Shown here piece by piece: positions 42,395 to 55,413 of a stretch of 64,000 nucleotides of DNA (positions are counted from its first letter, which is position 1; each line of letters opens with the position of its first letter). Under the pieces are notes generated by a model that made no database searches, had not been told where the DNA came from, and worked only from the letters and a program-made list of their open reading frames with translations. The DNA is from Mycteria americana (taxonomy: Eukaryota; Chordata; Aves; Ciconiiformes; Ciconiidae), in assembly GCF_035582795.1 (NCBI RefSeq), contig NC_134365.1, positions 128,255,577 to 128,319,576 of the forward strand, in the 5' to 3' direction. The translations under genes and the position numbers were made by a program.

Positions 42395-45300
42395 CTACAA
42401 AGAGAAAACACAAATCAGGACCTTCAGCTTAGCAGAAGTTAAAGACATTGCATCAGAGTAGTGCAGATGTAGTTGTCTTCATGGCACTTATGGGGATTCC
42501 CAGCAGGCTGTAATGCCAAAAAAGCCATTCCTTGTATACAATTCCAGGTTCTTACTCTAACCCTGCCTGCTATTTTGGTCTCCATTTGTTACTTTTCCAA
42601 GTAGCTAGAAAGAAAAAAAAGGCACTTAACAGTCACAGGTGTCTCTCCCTCCTCCCCCTGCCCAGGGCTGTTCATACACACACGGTCTTCGGTAATTATT
42701 CAGTTCAGTCATAAGAGTATCAAGTTGCTCTCAGGCTGCCACAGTACTCCACAAGGCACAGGGATGCTACTCCCCCCTCTGTACAGATGAAGAACTGCAA
42801 AACAGAACCTGAAATTTTGGATTTACAGCGTGTAAGTGGACCTGAGCCTGATGTCAGCCACCTCTTTGAAGCAAGGTTACCAGCTGGCTCTAAGGCAACG
42901 CATGATACTGACAGATGCTGAAGCATTTAGTACAGGGTGAAGCCCAAATATACAAGAGAGACCTCGGCCTCTGTTCTGGGAGTGCAATTACAAAGTCAGA
43001 CTGGGCCTTTCATACAGTAACAAGTTAGGAACTTCTTTCCAGTTACGCTGTAACCGAAGAAAGCTGGATGTCTAGAACTAGGACTCAGATTAGGCTATTA
43101 CACGTGGGTTTCCAATGCTGCATTTAATCCAACAACATGTCTATGCATTTCATGCTAAACAGTCACAGAAGCTTTATGTCTTTCATCACTAAGCTAGAGG
43201 CTTTGTCCTGGTTTTGCAACTCTCTTTAGTTCTCTTGATCTTATATTCTTGGCAGACAGTGAAATGACAATTTTGGAGAATGCCAGACACTGGCAAGAAT
43301 CCGATCATCCAAAAGAAAACATCCAGACAAATTAATGAATGCCATGAAATACACAAGAAAAATGCAGCATGGCTCTGTTTGACAAAGGGCTAGGCAAGGA
43401 TGCAGGCTTTTTTCAGAACTGTTCAATTCAATACTGGAAGCAATAATCAGTTTCAAACAGATCTGAAAGGGACAAACCATGCTATGTAGCATGATAGTAA
43501 ACAACAGCTTTATGTTCACAGGTGATACTGACCTCATTACTACTGACCAAGCAGAATTTAGACAGAATAACAGATGGTAGTGTAGGAATCCAGAAAAGTA
43601 TGAGACTGATGAGGAGACAAGACAAAGAATGTGGAAATCAACATACAAGGAGAAGAGAGTGATAGCTGTAACAGAGACAAATGGAAAAGAGTGTGCAGTT
43701 TGGAGGACCGGTGTCGAAGAACAGGCAAGTTGAAGACATCTGAACTGTGGAAGAAGAGTTGCACTGGCTGTTAAATTACTTTGACTATGCTGCAAGATCA
43801 AAAAGTTAAGTCATGTCCCTATACATGAGAATCCCCGTGTACACATAACAAACAACAAGCTGAAACTGTGCTATACATCATTCCCGTTTACTCTGGAGGC
43901 TGAATAATGCTGGTGGACAAAAGGTATTACTGCAGAAATAAGCTGACTAAAGAGACCGCAGAAAGTTTCAGTATTTCAGAACGTAAAATACACACAAGAG
44001 GAATATGGTTAGGACTCTTGTTTTTCTGATAAATGAGCTCTAATAGACATTACCATTGTTCCTAAATAACTGATTAAAGAAAAAACCCACTTTTTTTTTC
44101 TTTTCATTTCTATATTTTAGAATTACACCTGGTATGGAGATGGCTTCTGGGAGACACAAGAGGACTACTGCATTTTCTGGTGGGTTCGCTGAACTCCATG
44201 GTGAACCAGCTTATCTCTGGTTGTTTAACTTCACCCACAGAAGGTCACTTATCAGTCTGTGATTCAGAATTTCTCTCAGCAGTGACTGGTAAAAGTCAGA
44301 AGTAATAGGGAGTTATGAATCATTATTAAATATGCAATTCCGTAACCATCTGGAACACAGTGCTTCTCCTTGACCAGTAAGGTCAACACCAGTAATACAA
44401 GAAATACAATAAAAAGGTGACCTTTCTCAAGCAAGTACCATCTGCAGTGAAGTGATTGGAAATTTTGCTAATTGCACTGCTCAGCAAAGGATTTACCTGC
44501 TTTGTTCGCATCCCATGTCACAGGTGCCATGGTTATTGAAAGAGCCTACCTTAGCTGTGAAGTACTCGGAAACTGCCAGGAGCAATGTCCTTCAACTAAC
44601 TACTGCTATGACCTTAAACAAGTACTTTTGTATAAAGACCTTAACCTGTTGTAATATCCTTATGTGCTGACTCGCCCTTTGGCATGCTAAAGTTTTCCAT
44701 TCCTCAAGTTGAGGGGAGAATCCTGATGTTACTATAAAGGCTCCTCCAAAAATCTTAGTTCCTTACCTTGGTACACTGCCAACCAAGGCACCAGAACTGA
44801 AGAAAGTATTCAGATTCATAACGTGTCACTCTAGCCTCAGCCTCCCTAGCTGTGAATCTGGTAAAGATCCCTGGCCTCTCAGGGCCCCGGAGGTATAACA
44901 AGAGCTATTTGGTATTTCAGTGGAAACACACCTCCAGTTCACACAGGTGCCAAAGTCCTTTCTTACACCAAAAAGCTGGTTGTCCTATGATCAGCTGGAG
45001 TTCATTTAGCAGCCAGCCACCAAATCGAGACCTTTTTTTTTTTTTCCAAGGAGCTGGAGCACATCATAGAGCAAGATGCAGAGTCCCACGGTAAGAGAGA
45101 TGTGTGCTGGTGAGTCCATGTGGTGCATCACTGCTTGGTGAAGGCTTAACAGCTTGGGTCCAGAGATGAGATAGCCACATTTGCATACCAGCTTATTGAG
45201 TCCTGCCTTTTGATTCCAAATTCAGAGTCTGGCACAAGTAAAGACAGTTCATATCCTCAGTCCATATTTGAAACTGCATTCCTGAAAGTACGCCTTCCTT

Positions 45301-48300
45301 AATGCAGCATGGCAAAACACGCTCTGCACTGCACCCCAAGGAATTTTCCAGAAAGTTTGCTCAAAAACCAAAATGGAACAGAGGTAAATTGTTTTTTCCT
45401 CTTCATGAAGACAGCTTAGTCCTTCCAGCTGCCTTCCTTTCATGCCATAATGGCCACTTATCAAATTAATGTTTTTATAGCAACCCAAGTATGCTACAGG
45501 AAGCATGATGGTATAGATAAACTTGAGAGCAACATCACCATTAAAAGCTGTCAGGGAAATGAAACCCACTGCAATATGTTTGGTTCTTGCCCAGGGCAGC
45601 TACACCTGACTGCTGATCCTTCTCCTCTCCCTCCCACCAAAATATGGAGGTGATAACAACAACTCTACCTACTTCTGGCAGCCGTGATCTCCTGCTGCAG
45701 GACACAGATGTAGAGCTGGAGCGTGAGCTGGGGTGCTGAGCCGAGGAACGCCTGGATCACAGACGCCCTGCTGAACGCAGACCTGTGTGTACACAGCTTG
45801 CCTTCAGCCTGGCCGACTTCCTTCTCAATTTCTTCTGAGTACCCATCCTTGGGCATCTGCTTCTTCTTCGTGATGCTGACATAGGGTTCTTCAACTCTGC
45901 CAGCACGGAAGTAAATGTAAAAGACTTCCACACACCTACAAGAAAATCAGTAGAGTAACAGAAAAAAAATGAAAGAAAAGCATAGGTCTTCCCACTCCTT
46001 AGTATTTTAAGCCATCACATACTAAGTCATTTGTTCACAGAGCAAAGCCCATACATTTTCTCCTCTTAGTAAATTTAGAATATGACAGATTTCACCCTTT
46101 ACAACATGAACTACATGTGACTAGAGGGCAAGAGTCTGGCAGTGCCTTTTGGGCTGCTTGTAGTACTCAGACACAGGAGGCAGTTTAATTGTTTCCCATG
46201 AGCTGCCCTTGCTCTCTGCTGTCCTACTGAAGTCCTTAAACTACTCATCCACTACAATGTTCATAGGCTCCCAACCGAGGACCCAAGTTGGAAGTGTTTC
46301 TTCAGATTCTCATGTCTTTCTCTTGGTGTTATCTGTACATCTGTGACATGGCAATAAAGCCACTTCTCATACCTTTGCCTTAAACAATCAATCTCAAGAC
46401 ATTGGAGGGAAGCTCAAGGTACAAGTGGGTGCACACACCTCAAACAGTTGGACTCTAGACCAAGCAATGGTCCCAAAACACAAGTAACAAGCCATAGCAG
46501 CAATAATGAGAACAAGCGGTTTAGAGCCTCACAACTCTGGATATTAACATTTTTTAAAAAGACAAAGAAATAGGAGCTTTACTCCTTACGGTTACTTACA
46601 TTTATTGCACTGTTTAAGGAATATTAAACAAAATCTTGCAAAAATATTCTAAATAAGAAGATACAGTATTTCCAGTTGCTGCAGCTCTTTGTATTTTAAA
46701 CACAGGTGAACCAAACCCTCTTTTTTATGTAGGTCTAACTTACCACAGACTAACTTTCAAAGAAAGAAGTGGTGCCAGCACATACATTTCTATTCATAAA
46801 TTACATATTATTGTAATACACGCTGCCTCTACCCATGCACAGAGAATAATCCATACATTTGGGAGGGAATGGGAAAGGGCTAAAGGGGTTGGCAGCAGCA
46901 AATGCTGTAGCAACGAGGACAAGTTGGCTCCTTGAGTATTAAAGAACATAATACAGCCTCAGACACATTTATGAAAGGAAAGTTTCTGAAACTTCCTTCC
47001 AATGCTTATTTTTAGTTTGGCAAAAGCTTTAGAAATCCTATTCTAACAGAGTTGCTTGGGTATGAAGGTGTCAAGGGTGGGCTTGGGCATCAAGCAGGAC
47101 CCAAAACACAGGGGAACAGTCAACCTTGTCTGGGAAGTAATAACAAGCAAGGATCTATTGAGGTACAGATGAAGTCACAAGCTGAGGGGACAGGGGGAGG
47201 AAAGAAAGACTATTTCTGTCACATTGCATAGGGTCCTAAAAATACAGGGCCTGCTGTGGAGGAGTCCCTGTAGAGCAGGACCATAAAGGATAAATGGTGT
47301 TGACTACGGAAGAATAAAACCCCCGGAAGCCCAAACCCAGTGCAGACACAACCTGTTTTCTCTTTTATGCCTAACACTGGTACAGGCTGCAAGAAGAAAA
47401 ACAGTTGTAGTGTGAGCCACAGGACTGGTGAGGGCCGGCTTCCAGCCCAGAGGGAAGCTCAGGGGAGAGAAACCCCCACTGCGAGGACAACCTGTGGCAC
47501 CAGTTGTGGTCACTTCTCCTCCCATGGCCCAACACACATGGTATCTTCTTCTTGTGTAGGTATCGTCCTCTGATGAGGACTGAGCTGTCTTCTTTCCTTC
47601 CATAGCGCCTGCTGGGGTTCCTCTCCTCCACTTGGTGGCCTCTGTAGGTAATACTTGCTGGAATGCATCGTCTCCAAGTCTCTAACAGGTCAGATTTGGC
47701 CAGTGAGTTTTTGTAATGTACAAATAAGGCTTATCTTCTATTTAAAAGTATTTCACAATCACAAAGCATGGAGCTGTGCTCATCTGAGACTTTGAATTCC
47801 CATTTCCTTCTCAGCTTGATTTTTTTCAACAATTGCCAAGTCAGAGTCTAACACAGCCTTTTAGGGGAAAGCTCACAGACCAAACTGTAAAGCAGCACTA
47901 ATAGAAATTCAAATAAAAGCATACTGATTTTTGTTTTAATAAATTTGATTTAATTTTTTCCCCTAACTGGAACAAAAGCAAGTTTCACCTGCTCTAGATG
48001 GAGAGCAGTTTTAGGATCCTGTAGTACTATCCTTGATTCACTAGGCTTCAGCTACTATTATCACTAAAGCTATTTGAAGCACCTGGTGAGCTGGAGGCTC
48101 CATTCACAGTGGTGACTTTCTATTTTCCCCTTGTTAATCTTTTCAGTCCCTGCCAGTCTTGTTCCATGTGAAAGAATCCACTCAGCCAAAAATAAAGTGT
48201 GAAAAATTAATAAAGCCCAACAGCTTATGAAGCCAATAGAGATTCTGAAACCAACAAATTGATTTTCTTCCAAAAGAAAGGTCCCAGAACATTTTTGTCT

Positions 48301-51300
48301 TGCTTAGTATTCACAGCCATCTATTCATCCTGAGCTGAGGGCAAGTCTGAAGCTATTACAGAAAATGAGATCTCAGCATCAGCCTCGGAACTCTTGCTGT
48401 GTGTGATTAGAAGTAGATACAGTCTAGGGACCCATCTAACAAATATGCAGTAATCCCATAAAAGAGATGATAAGGTTCATAAGACTACTGACTATAGCAA
48501 ATATTATAATCAACAAAATGTTGGGTTTTGGAGCAAGCATTTGATTTGTATTTACTAGTTAGGTATTAAGTAGCAGTTTATTGTTTGTGATGGGAAATTT
48601 TATGTCTGTATAGAAAGGCAAACACAATGTGAAATGAATTGTCTTGATGAGCAAACCTTGGGGCCAAAGGGGATTTTTACCAGTACAACAGAGTAATAAA
48701 AATGGTATGTGCAAGCACTCAGATTACATCAGTAATGATGCCCATCTTCTTCTGAGCCCTGTCCATCCCATGCAAGAGTGTCTCTGGAGGTCGTGCCTTC
48801 TGGGGCCAATAACAAATGTACTCAAGACTCTAGCTGGTGCCACTGCCCAAGCAACTACTTCAAGCAGGAGCAGACTGGCAGCTGATACACTAGAAAGAAA
48901 GAGCACCGATCTAAATGTTTAAGTAACAAAATGTAAGAGGGGCATAGACACTTGAAGAACCATCCAGGTGAGAAGGGGTCCGAACAGTGATGAAGAATCA
49001 ATTCAGATCACATACCTGTGCCATGTTACCACTTTGTCTATGAAATGCATTCAGAAAGGCTGGCTTTAAATGAACTGGCTTGTTCTTTTTTAGCACGAAA
49101 CACAACTAAGAGATAATGCAAGAAGGCGATTGCTTCAAGCCAGTTTTCCTCCACAGTTACAAACTCCACTACAGAACAGGGAATTCCCCAGAAGCCCCAG
49201 TTGCTCACTGCTCATTGCTGCTCTGCTCTAGAGGAACAGGAATGGGAGATCCCAATGTGTGCACAATCCATCTCCTGCAATGCAGTGATGTTTAGGGCCC
49301 TTTCAACAGATCCTCATGTGGCATCAACAGCAGAAGGCATGCAGCTGGCCGGTTTCGCTGCATGTAAAGCAATGACAGTTGCAGTACGGGCTCTGAAGGA
49401 ACTAAAATTACTTTGACAAAAAAACCCCGTCAGATCCACTCTCTACAGTGAAAGTTAAAAGGTATGAAAAAGATGGTACTGCTTTCTCCTCTGCTGCCAA
49501 ATCTTGGCAGAAAGAAGAGCTATACTTTTTCAAGGACCCTGATGGTGCCTACAAAGAGTGATTCAGCAGCAACACATTCATCTTCTACACAGTCAGTAGG
49601 CGGAATAATCCTATCCTTATATGCCTGCTGAGAGCAAGCACCTCATTCTCTCTTTTAATCATGGATGTGTGGGATTTAAATACGGGCAAAATAATGGTGG
49701 TGTGAAGAGGGAGCAGGCAATGAAAACAGGGAACTGCCCATAGCCAACAAGCACTCCAAGAGCAAACATCTATTTGAGAGACCTATCCACACACTCTCAC
49801 TGCAAATGTACAAGCAGATTTCTCTGACAACTTAATTTTTAGCAATTCCTTTTCTTTAGAGAAGTGTATGCAAAAGACTTATCGGTCCTGTAGATTTACT
49901 TACCTGTGTCAGACAAAGATTTGTTCCTCACTCATTGTTCTACCCTCCATCTGCACTGACTTTCTGTTCATTGCATCTTGGACACCTAACACATCTGCTC
50001 AAGAATAAAGAAAAAAAAAAAGCCTGAAGAGGGTTTAGGCATATTCTTCCCATCTGGAAAAGAGGGAGATGCATCAACGGTTGTAAAGTTTAGAGCTAGC
50101 AGAAATCTCCTACAGTAAGGTGTGCCAATGGAAGTCCTACAAGGAAGAGAGGTTTTTAGAGCTGTGCTATTATGAACTATAAAGCAGGTCACTAGGAAAG
50201 AGACTACCCATGAGAGACAATGCTTCTGCACAACGTGGCTGAAGCGTTATCTGCACCGTTATAGCTTATTAGATTCCAAACTGCAGAATTAGGTGCCCAA
50301 GACATTAAGGACTCTGATAATTTCAGCCTACAGGTGGTTTGGGGTTTTTTTTCGTTTTTTGGTTGTTGGGGCTTTTTTACTTCCTGCAGCTCACAATCTA
50401 ACTTTGGCTGTATCAGCAGCTCCTCTGGCAGTTTGATGCAGACTTCCTACTGCGTCTGCTTTGCTGCTGCCTACACAGTACATAGACACATGTAATCGTT
50501 TCTCCTTATGCCTTGAGAAACAAAGCCTGAGCCCATTTAAACAGAAGAAAGTCTATTGTTTATAATAAAAACATTAAAATCTCATGAAAACAGTCATTAG
50601 TGTTCTATATAGGGGCCTGTTATATTGGCTTTCGATTTTTTTCGCAAGAGAAGTTCATCATCCTGCAGACAGAGCCATTTCCTAATTGCATGTTCCTGGT
50701 AAGGAAGAACCTGTAGGTCCACGTTCAGCTAACAGAGCACTAGGGATGGTAGCTTCAAAGACACCAGCCGTCACGTAGCTTTCCTCTCCATGAAGCTGGT
50801 GTCAGAAAGAAGCACTGCCAAGTTCACACCGGTCCCTTCTGGATATGCCACTTCAGTAAATCAGATCGTAAGGAACCACCACATCCAGCAGACATACAGT
50901 ACAATACCACCAACACCCCCTGCTCGTGACAGTAAGCCCCGACTGTTCAAGTCAGTTTGTTGGAAATCTGCACTCCTCACTTCAGCTCCCGACCTATTCA
51001 TTGCTTGCAGAATAGAAAAGGGCAAGTTAACAGGGGTTTCTCTGGCACCCTTCATGAAGAGCTATTTGCATTTTGAACAAATCCCTAAGTGCAGAGCACT
51101 ACACTAGCAAAAATACATCCAGTTATTATTTATTGGAATTGTAGCAGCACCTAAAACCTCAAGACAATGTCGGTGCTACAGGTGCCGTCCAAATGAACAG
51201 GGAACAAAGAGACAGTCCTTGGCTCAGAAGCAGCCGATAATGAGCCAAAAAGCTCATCATGGTCTTCTCTGAAGAAAAGAAAAATGTATCAAATCTCTCA

Positions 51301-54300
51301 TTGACATTGGCTATCATTTTAAGTCTTTTTTTTGTGTAACACTTTATGTGGTATAAGAATCACCTTTTACAAAAGAAGAGAAAGTATCCAAATATATTTT
51401 CTAAGCATCCAGACAAATTAGCGCACTCAGAAGGAGGGGCACCAACCTGAAATGCTGCAGGAATGCCCCATGGTGCCCAGAAACCTGCAGTCACTTTGTT
51501 CCAGCCAACTCTGAACAGCCTCTGGCATGCCTACATCCTGGGGATCAGAGCCAGGCCACCAAGGTGGGTAGGAATTTTACTCTACAAATTGCTCTGAATT
51601 TATAGACAAACTCTTAGGGAGCGGGAGAAGGAATTAAAAAATGGTATATTAGCAGTACTCTCCCAGTACAGCAGAAGTCCTCTCCAGGAAGAGGGATGCT
51701 TCCTAATTTTAGTGCTTCCAGTGGCAGCAGCAGGACAGCGAGTGCCTCCTGAACAGGTGGAGTGTGGGTGTTAGGGGAAGGTGGTGGTATGCAAGAAGGT
51801 TTTATAAGAGAATGTACTTTCTTCCCTGTCACACAGAGGATTCAAAATAGGCTAGATCATTTGGCTTGTAAAGCTAAATACCCTCCTTCCCTGCCAAGAT
51901 ATTTCCATACCATTCCCCAAAATTTAAACTTAACTTTTTAAGGGAAAAAGGAAGGGGAGAAAAATGTCTATCTTTTAAGATGCTGAAGAAAACTCACACA
52001 ACGTACATGGGCTGTCTCTAAATGAGTGCACTGATATTTGAGTATTTGAGTCTGAACAGAGAAATACTAACTATCCTGTATCATGTCAGAAACCAAATAG
52101 AGATGGTTAAAAAGCTAGCGTTAGCTTTTTTAAAAGACAGCTGAAGCAGACTGCCCTCTGTTGAAGCATGCCATCTCACACAGCCTAAAGGCTTTTTAAC
52201 ATTTCATTCTGATGCCGCAAGCAGGCAGAGCCTGGGGCGGCTCTACTGTCTATGTGTCCTATTTGACCTAATTTGACCCAGCACTCCCTAAAAGGCCCTG
52301 GGCTGTGCCAGTGGGATATGAGAGACCAAACACAGGGGATGAAGTGAGGCTTCATATTGGGGAAGCAGATGACTAACAGCAGCAGGACTCTCTGGTGCAA
52401 AGGAGCAGAGGTTTGCCTAAAAGCATGGGACAAAATGGCTCCAGGGACAATGGTCCTTTTCAGCTTACAATGGTTAAAGCCACAGTGAAGTGATAATAGA
52501 GCCAAAAAATATTTTGCCTTCTAGCTATCACCTCAGACTTGTGTGTATTCCAGTCCACACAGGATAGAAAGCCTCCTGTGCAAAGTAGGGAAAGGTAAGG
52601 TATTTCACATGCTGAAAACACTTCAACTTTTACAGTGCAGATCTACACCTGATGGGAAGCGATCGGTTTCCTCTTCTGACAGATAAAACAATGTTTAGCG
52701 GCAGTGGATAGGAAGGCAAGGAAGAGAAAAAAAGACCTTTAACGTCTGTCTCAGGCTGATCACTTCGCCTTCCCACACTTCTGTACTGTCTCCTACAAAT
52801 AGATACATTTCCCTGAATCTAAAGAGAAGTTGTTTTCTATGAAACTTTTCCTCTTAATCTGTAGAATCCTTCCAGCCCTTAGCAGGGAATAAGTTTTTTA
52901 GGTGGCATGAATGTACTACCCTCTTTTTATTAGTAATTATAATTCCAGTTATCCTGGGTCTAGAGAAAGGTTAACATGCATCACTTTGTACTGCCTAAAC
53001 GATGCCATGGGGACTGCGGCACAGGCATGCTGCAATGCTTCCAGAACATCTTCAAACCTCCTGGAAACACTACGTTTGTAAATCTTTGAGAAAGGCAGAA
53101 GCGCAGAGCCGGTGACACACTCATACACTGCAGCATGAGAGGGGAGAGGAGAGAGGACTTCCATATGCCCACAAGTTTTACAGTGGCGACTGCTGCTGGG
53201 AGCTTGCCAACACAGCAGAAAGCGTGTTCTGCACAAGATGAGGCTCGTGTCGTACACAGATAAACTTGATGTTGAGAAAGAAAGAGAAAGTGAGATCATG
53301 CTTGGTGGTTAAGGTCAAAGCAGAAGTCTGTGTCTCTTCCAGATAATTAGAAAGAAAATCCTCCAATTTGTTGTTGTTGCTTACATCCTTTGCTTGCTTC
53401 TTCCCATCTTGCAGCTTAATGTGACAGTCTTTCCTTGTCTGACCACATGAAATTGATTTAGAATGACAAAAGTCATGAACATCACTTTTATTTTGATAGT
53501 TGCTTTCTCTTTGGTTCCATTCTTATTTTCCAAAGAATATGGAAGTATTTTGTTCTGAGCTTTTAGAAAATCAGAGCGCTTCAAGAACTTAACTGTTAAG
53601 CCATAACTTAAATCTCTTTAAAATATTAACACAACAAACAAACAATCCAGCCGTGGTTATAGAGGAACACAATGTTTTTGAAGTGTAAGATGTTTTGTAA
53701 CATCCCAACTGTTCACCGTTATTAGTGTGAACAAATCTTCCTTTTCCACACTGTCCAGGAATTTCAAAAAGTTGGGGATACTTCTCCTTGCCTCTACTAC
53801 AGAGATACTGTATTTAATTCCCTTTCTTTTGAAAGAAAAGATTGGAATGTAAATTTAAAATGAAAGCCCCCAGCAAACATTTTCTCATGAGGTTGCGCCA
53901 CCTTTGTAACTTTTCATCTATCTGGTTTTTTTTTCCCTAAGGACATTTTCAATCAGAAGTTGAACTGAAGCTGAAAAATCTCTGAAGCAATGTGGGGCAA
54001 GAAGCCCACTCTTGGAAAGAAGAGACAGGCTAAAGCATTACTAGTATTTCCAAGATGCACAGATGGGATGGGTACTACCCCTGTTTTAAACTAGCAACTG
54101 AGTAAGTCTTCCTTTCTCTCTTGGAACTAACCTCAGAGCAACGTGTTACGGATAAACCAGCAGTGAACAGACACAACCATTTGCGAAAAGCCCCACGGAT
54201 AGAAACTAAGCGCGGAAAACGCCCTCAGAAAGAGGGAGGAGGCTCTGCCGGGCTCTCCTCGCCTCTCCTCGCCCCGCAGGAGCGCAGCCCGCCCGCCACC

Positions 54301-54868
54301 TGCCTCTCAGGAGGGGCCTAACCCCTTTTCTCCAATGCCAAGTGCTCACCGAAGGTCGGGAAGCACCACGCCCCTCGCGTGTTTCTGCCTAAGGACGTTC
54401 GGAAAGGAAATTATTCCTCCCGCAGGCTTCAGAAGTAAGCCAGGGAAGGGTCTGATCGGGCTAACACCGGCGCAGAGCAGCAGCAGCCCGGCAGCGGACA
54501 CGCCCGCACGGCAGAGCGGCCGGGGCCGGGGCGCTCCGGACGCCCGTGGGAGCCCCCCGGGCTCGCCCCCGGCCGGCCCGCTGAGGCGGGAAGGGGCGGC
54601 GGGGCGGAGCGGGACTCACCGACCTGACGAGGGGCCCCAGCTGCAGGAGGTGCAGCAGCAGCACCAGCGGACGGTCGCGGCTGACGTCGCGGTGGATGAA
54701 GACCAGGCTGAGCTGCACCAGCGCGCAGGGCAGGAGCGCGAAGAGCAGCGTCAGCCACTGCCACATGCGGTCCCCCGCCGCGCGGTACGCGCCGCTCAGG
54801 CACAGGGCGGCCGCCGTCTCGGCCACGAAGAGGATGAGGGAGACGAGGACGGAGCCCGGGAATTTCAT
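41571..54868 (-). CDS. XK: Membrane transport protein XK (Kell-associated), complete 3-exon gene
   Basis: XK is a ten-pass membrane protein of the XK/XKR scramblase family. In mammals it is disulfide-linked to the Kell protease and binds the lipid-transfer protein VPS13A; its loss causes McLeod syndrome. Exons of 245, 263 and 824 coding bases join in phases 2 and 1 to give 443 residues, one fewer than human. The start is [18 protein letters not shown]. The family motifs [30 protein letters not shown] and [15 protein letters not shown] are intact. Cys347, the residue that links to Kell in human, is conserved in YVCAPLL. The C-terminal tail after about residue 390 differs strongly from mammals, as expected for a disordered tail. 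The frame upstream of the ATG stays open to 55186, but family alignment favours the MKF start. Confidence 0.97.
42395..45672 (-). other. XK: XK intron 2
   Basis: A 3278-bp GT..AG intron. A 186-codon minus-strand open frame (43241-43801) lies in it, but it has no recognisable domain or start context, so I treat it as chance. No repeat element is recognised. Confidence 0.7.
45673..45935 (-). CDS. XK: XK coding exon 2 (residues 82-170)
   Basis: Two hundred and sixty-three bases between acceptor TTGTAG and donor GTAGGT, ending in phase 1. It encodes the large cytosolic loop with [16 protein letters not shown] and [14 protein letters not shown], then [20 protein letters not shown], the most conserved block of the family. 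Confidence 0.96.
45936..54623 (-). other. XK: XK intron 1
   Basis: An 8688-bp intron. An old interspersed repeat relic is likely at 51121-51232. No nested gene is recognised; all open frames are short. Confidence 0.65.
51121..51232 (+). repeat. Probable ancient amniote interspersed repeat relic
   Basis: The phrases GTAGCAGCACCTAAAACC, GGTGCTACAGGTGCCGTCC and ACAAAGAGACAGTCCTTG resemble, in order, a repeat seen across reptiles and birds. I recall it by pattern and cannot name the family with certainty. Confidence 0.45.
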
Positions 54869-55140
54869 CGCGGGGCGCGTTGTCGCCGCGCCGCAGCCGC
54901 CCCACGCCCCGGCCCGCCCAACCGCCGCTGAGGCGCGGCGTGGTGCGGCGCGGCGCCCGCTAGGGGGAGCCGCCGGCGCAGCCGCCGCGCTCTCCACCGC
55001 CCTCTCCGCGGCCTGCGCCCGTGACGGGGCCGGGGAAGGCGCCGGCCTCGCCGCCGCCCTCGCTGCCGCCCCTCCAGCGGCGGCCCCGGTGCGGGTGAGC
55101 TCGGCGCTGCTGGGGCGCGATCGTGACAGCGGCGGGGCTG
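54450..55140 (-). promoter_or_regulatory. XK: CpG island spanning XK exon 1 and promoter
   Basis: Very high GC with dense CpG and several GC-box words (GGGCGG type). It surrounds the XK first exon and reaches about 270 bases upstream of the ATG. A CpG-island promoter fits the wide expression of XK. Guanine-run clusters near 54520-54560 and 55020-55035 could form quadruplexes. All other long open frames in this island are by-products of the GC content. Confidence 0.85.
54624..54868 (-). CDS. XK: XK coding exon 1 (residues 1-82)
   Basis: The ATG at 54868 has G at -3. The exon encodes the first two membrane helices and [18 protein letters not shown]. It ends in phase 2 within Arg82 at donor GTCGGT. 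Only this donor joins exon 2 in frame, although a closer match to consensus (GTGAGT) lies four bases downstream. Confidence 0.95.
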
Positions 55141-55276
55141 GGGGGGTATATGGAGGAACGCTCCTCGGTGGCGCACGAGGAGCCACCCCCTCCTCACGTC
55201 TCCTTTGGCCATGAGATACATGTTGAACTAAGGGGGGGGGGGTTGGTCGGTGGAAAGGTGGGGCTGCTCTTCAGGG

Positions 55277-55413
55277 GGACCTCGGCAGGCTGGAGAAATA
55301 GCCTGAAAGAAGCAGGCGAAGTCCTGCACCTGGGAGAAAATAACCCCATGCAATAATAAAGGCTGAGGGACAGCTGATTAAAAAAGATGCAGAAAAGGAG
55401 CTGTGAGTCCTGG
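55277..55413 (+). mobile_element. CR1 LINE fragment, reverse-transcriptase 3' region
   Basis: The phrases GACCTCGGCAGGCTGGAGA, GTCCTGCACCTGGGAGAAAA, CCCCATGCAATAATAAAGGC and GAGTCCTGGT match, in order, the end of the CR1 ORF2 region. The copy is short, diverged and carries internal losses, so it is dead. It lies about 400 bases upstream of the XK start codon, in the opposite direction. Confidence 0.75.

Noticed and set aside
43241-43801. 186-codon open frame on the minus strand inside XK intron 2
   Set aside because: No recognisable domain, no splice or promoter context, and a length that occurs by chance in 64 kb read in six frames.
54335-55221. Several long open frames on both strands around XK exon 1
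   Set aside because: They are GC-driven shadows of the CpG island. Only the frame containing MKFPGS matches a known protein.
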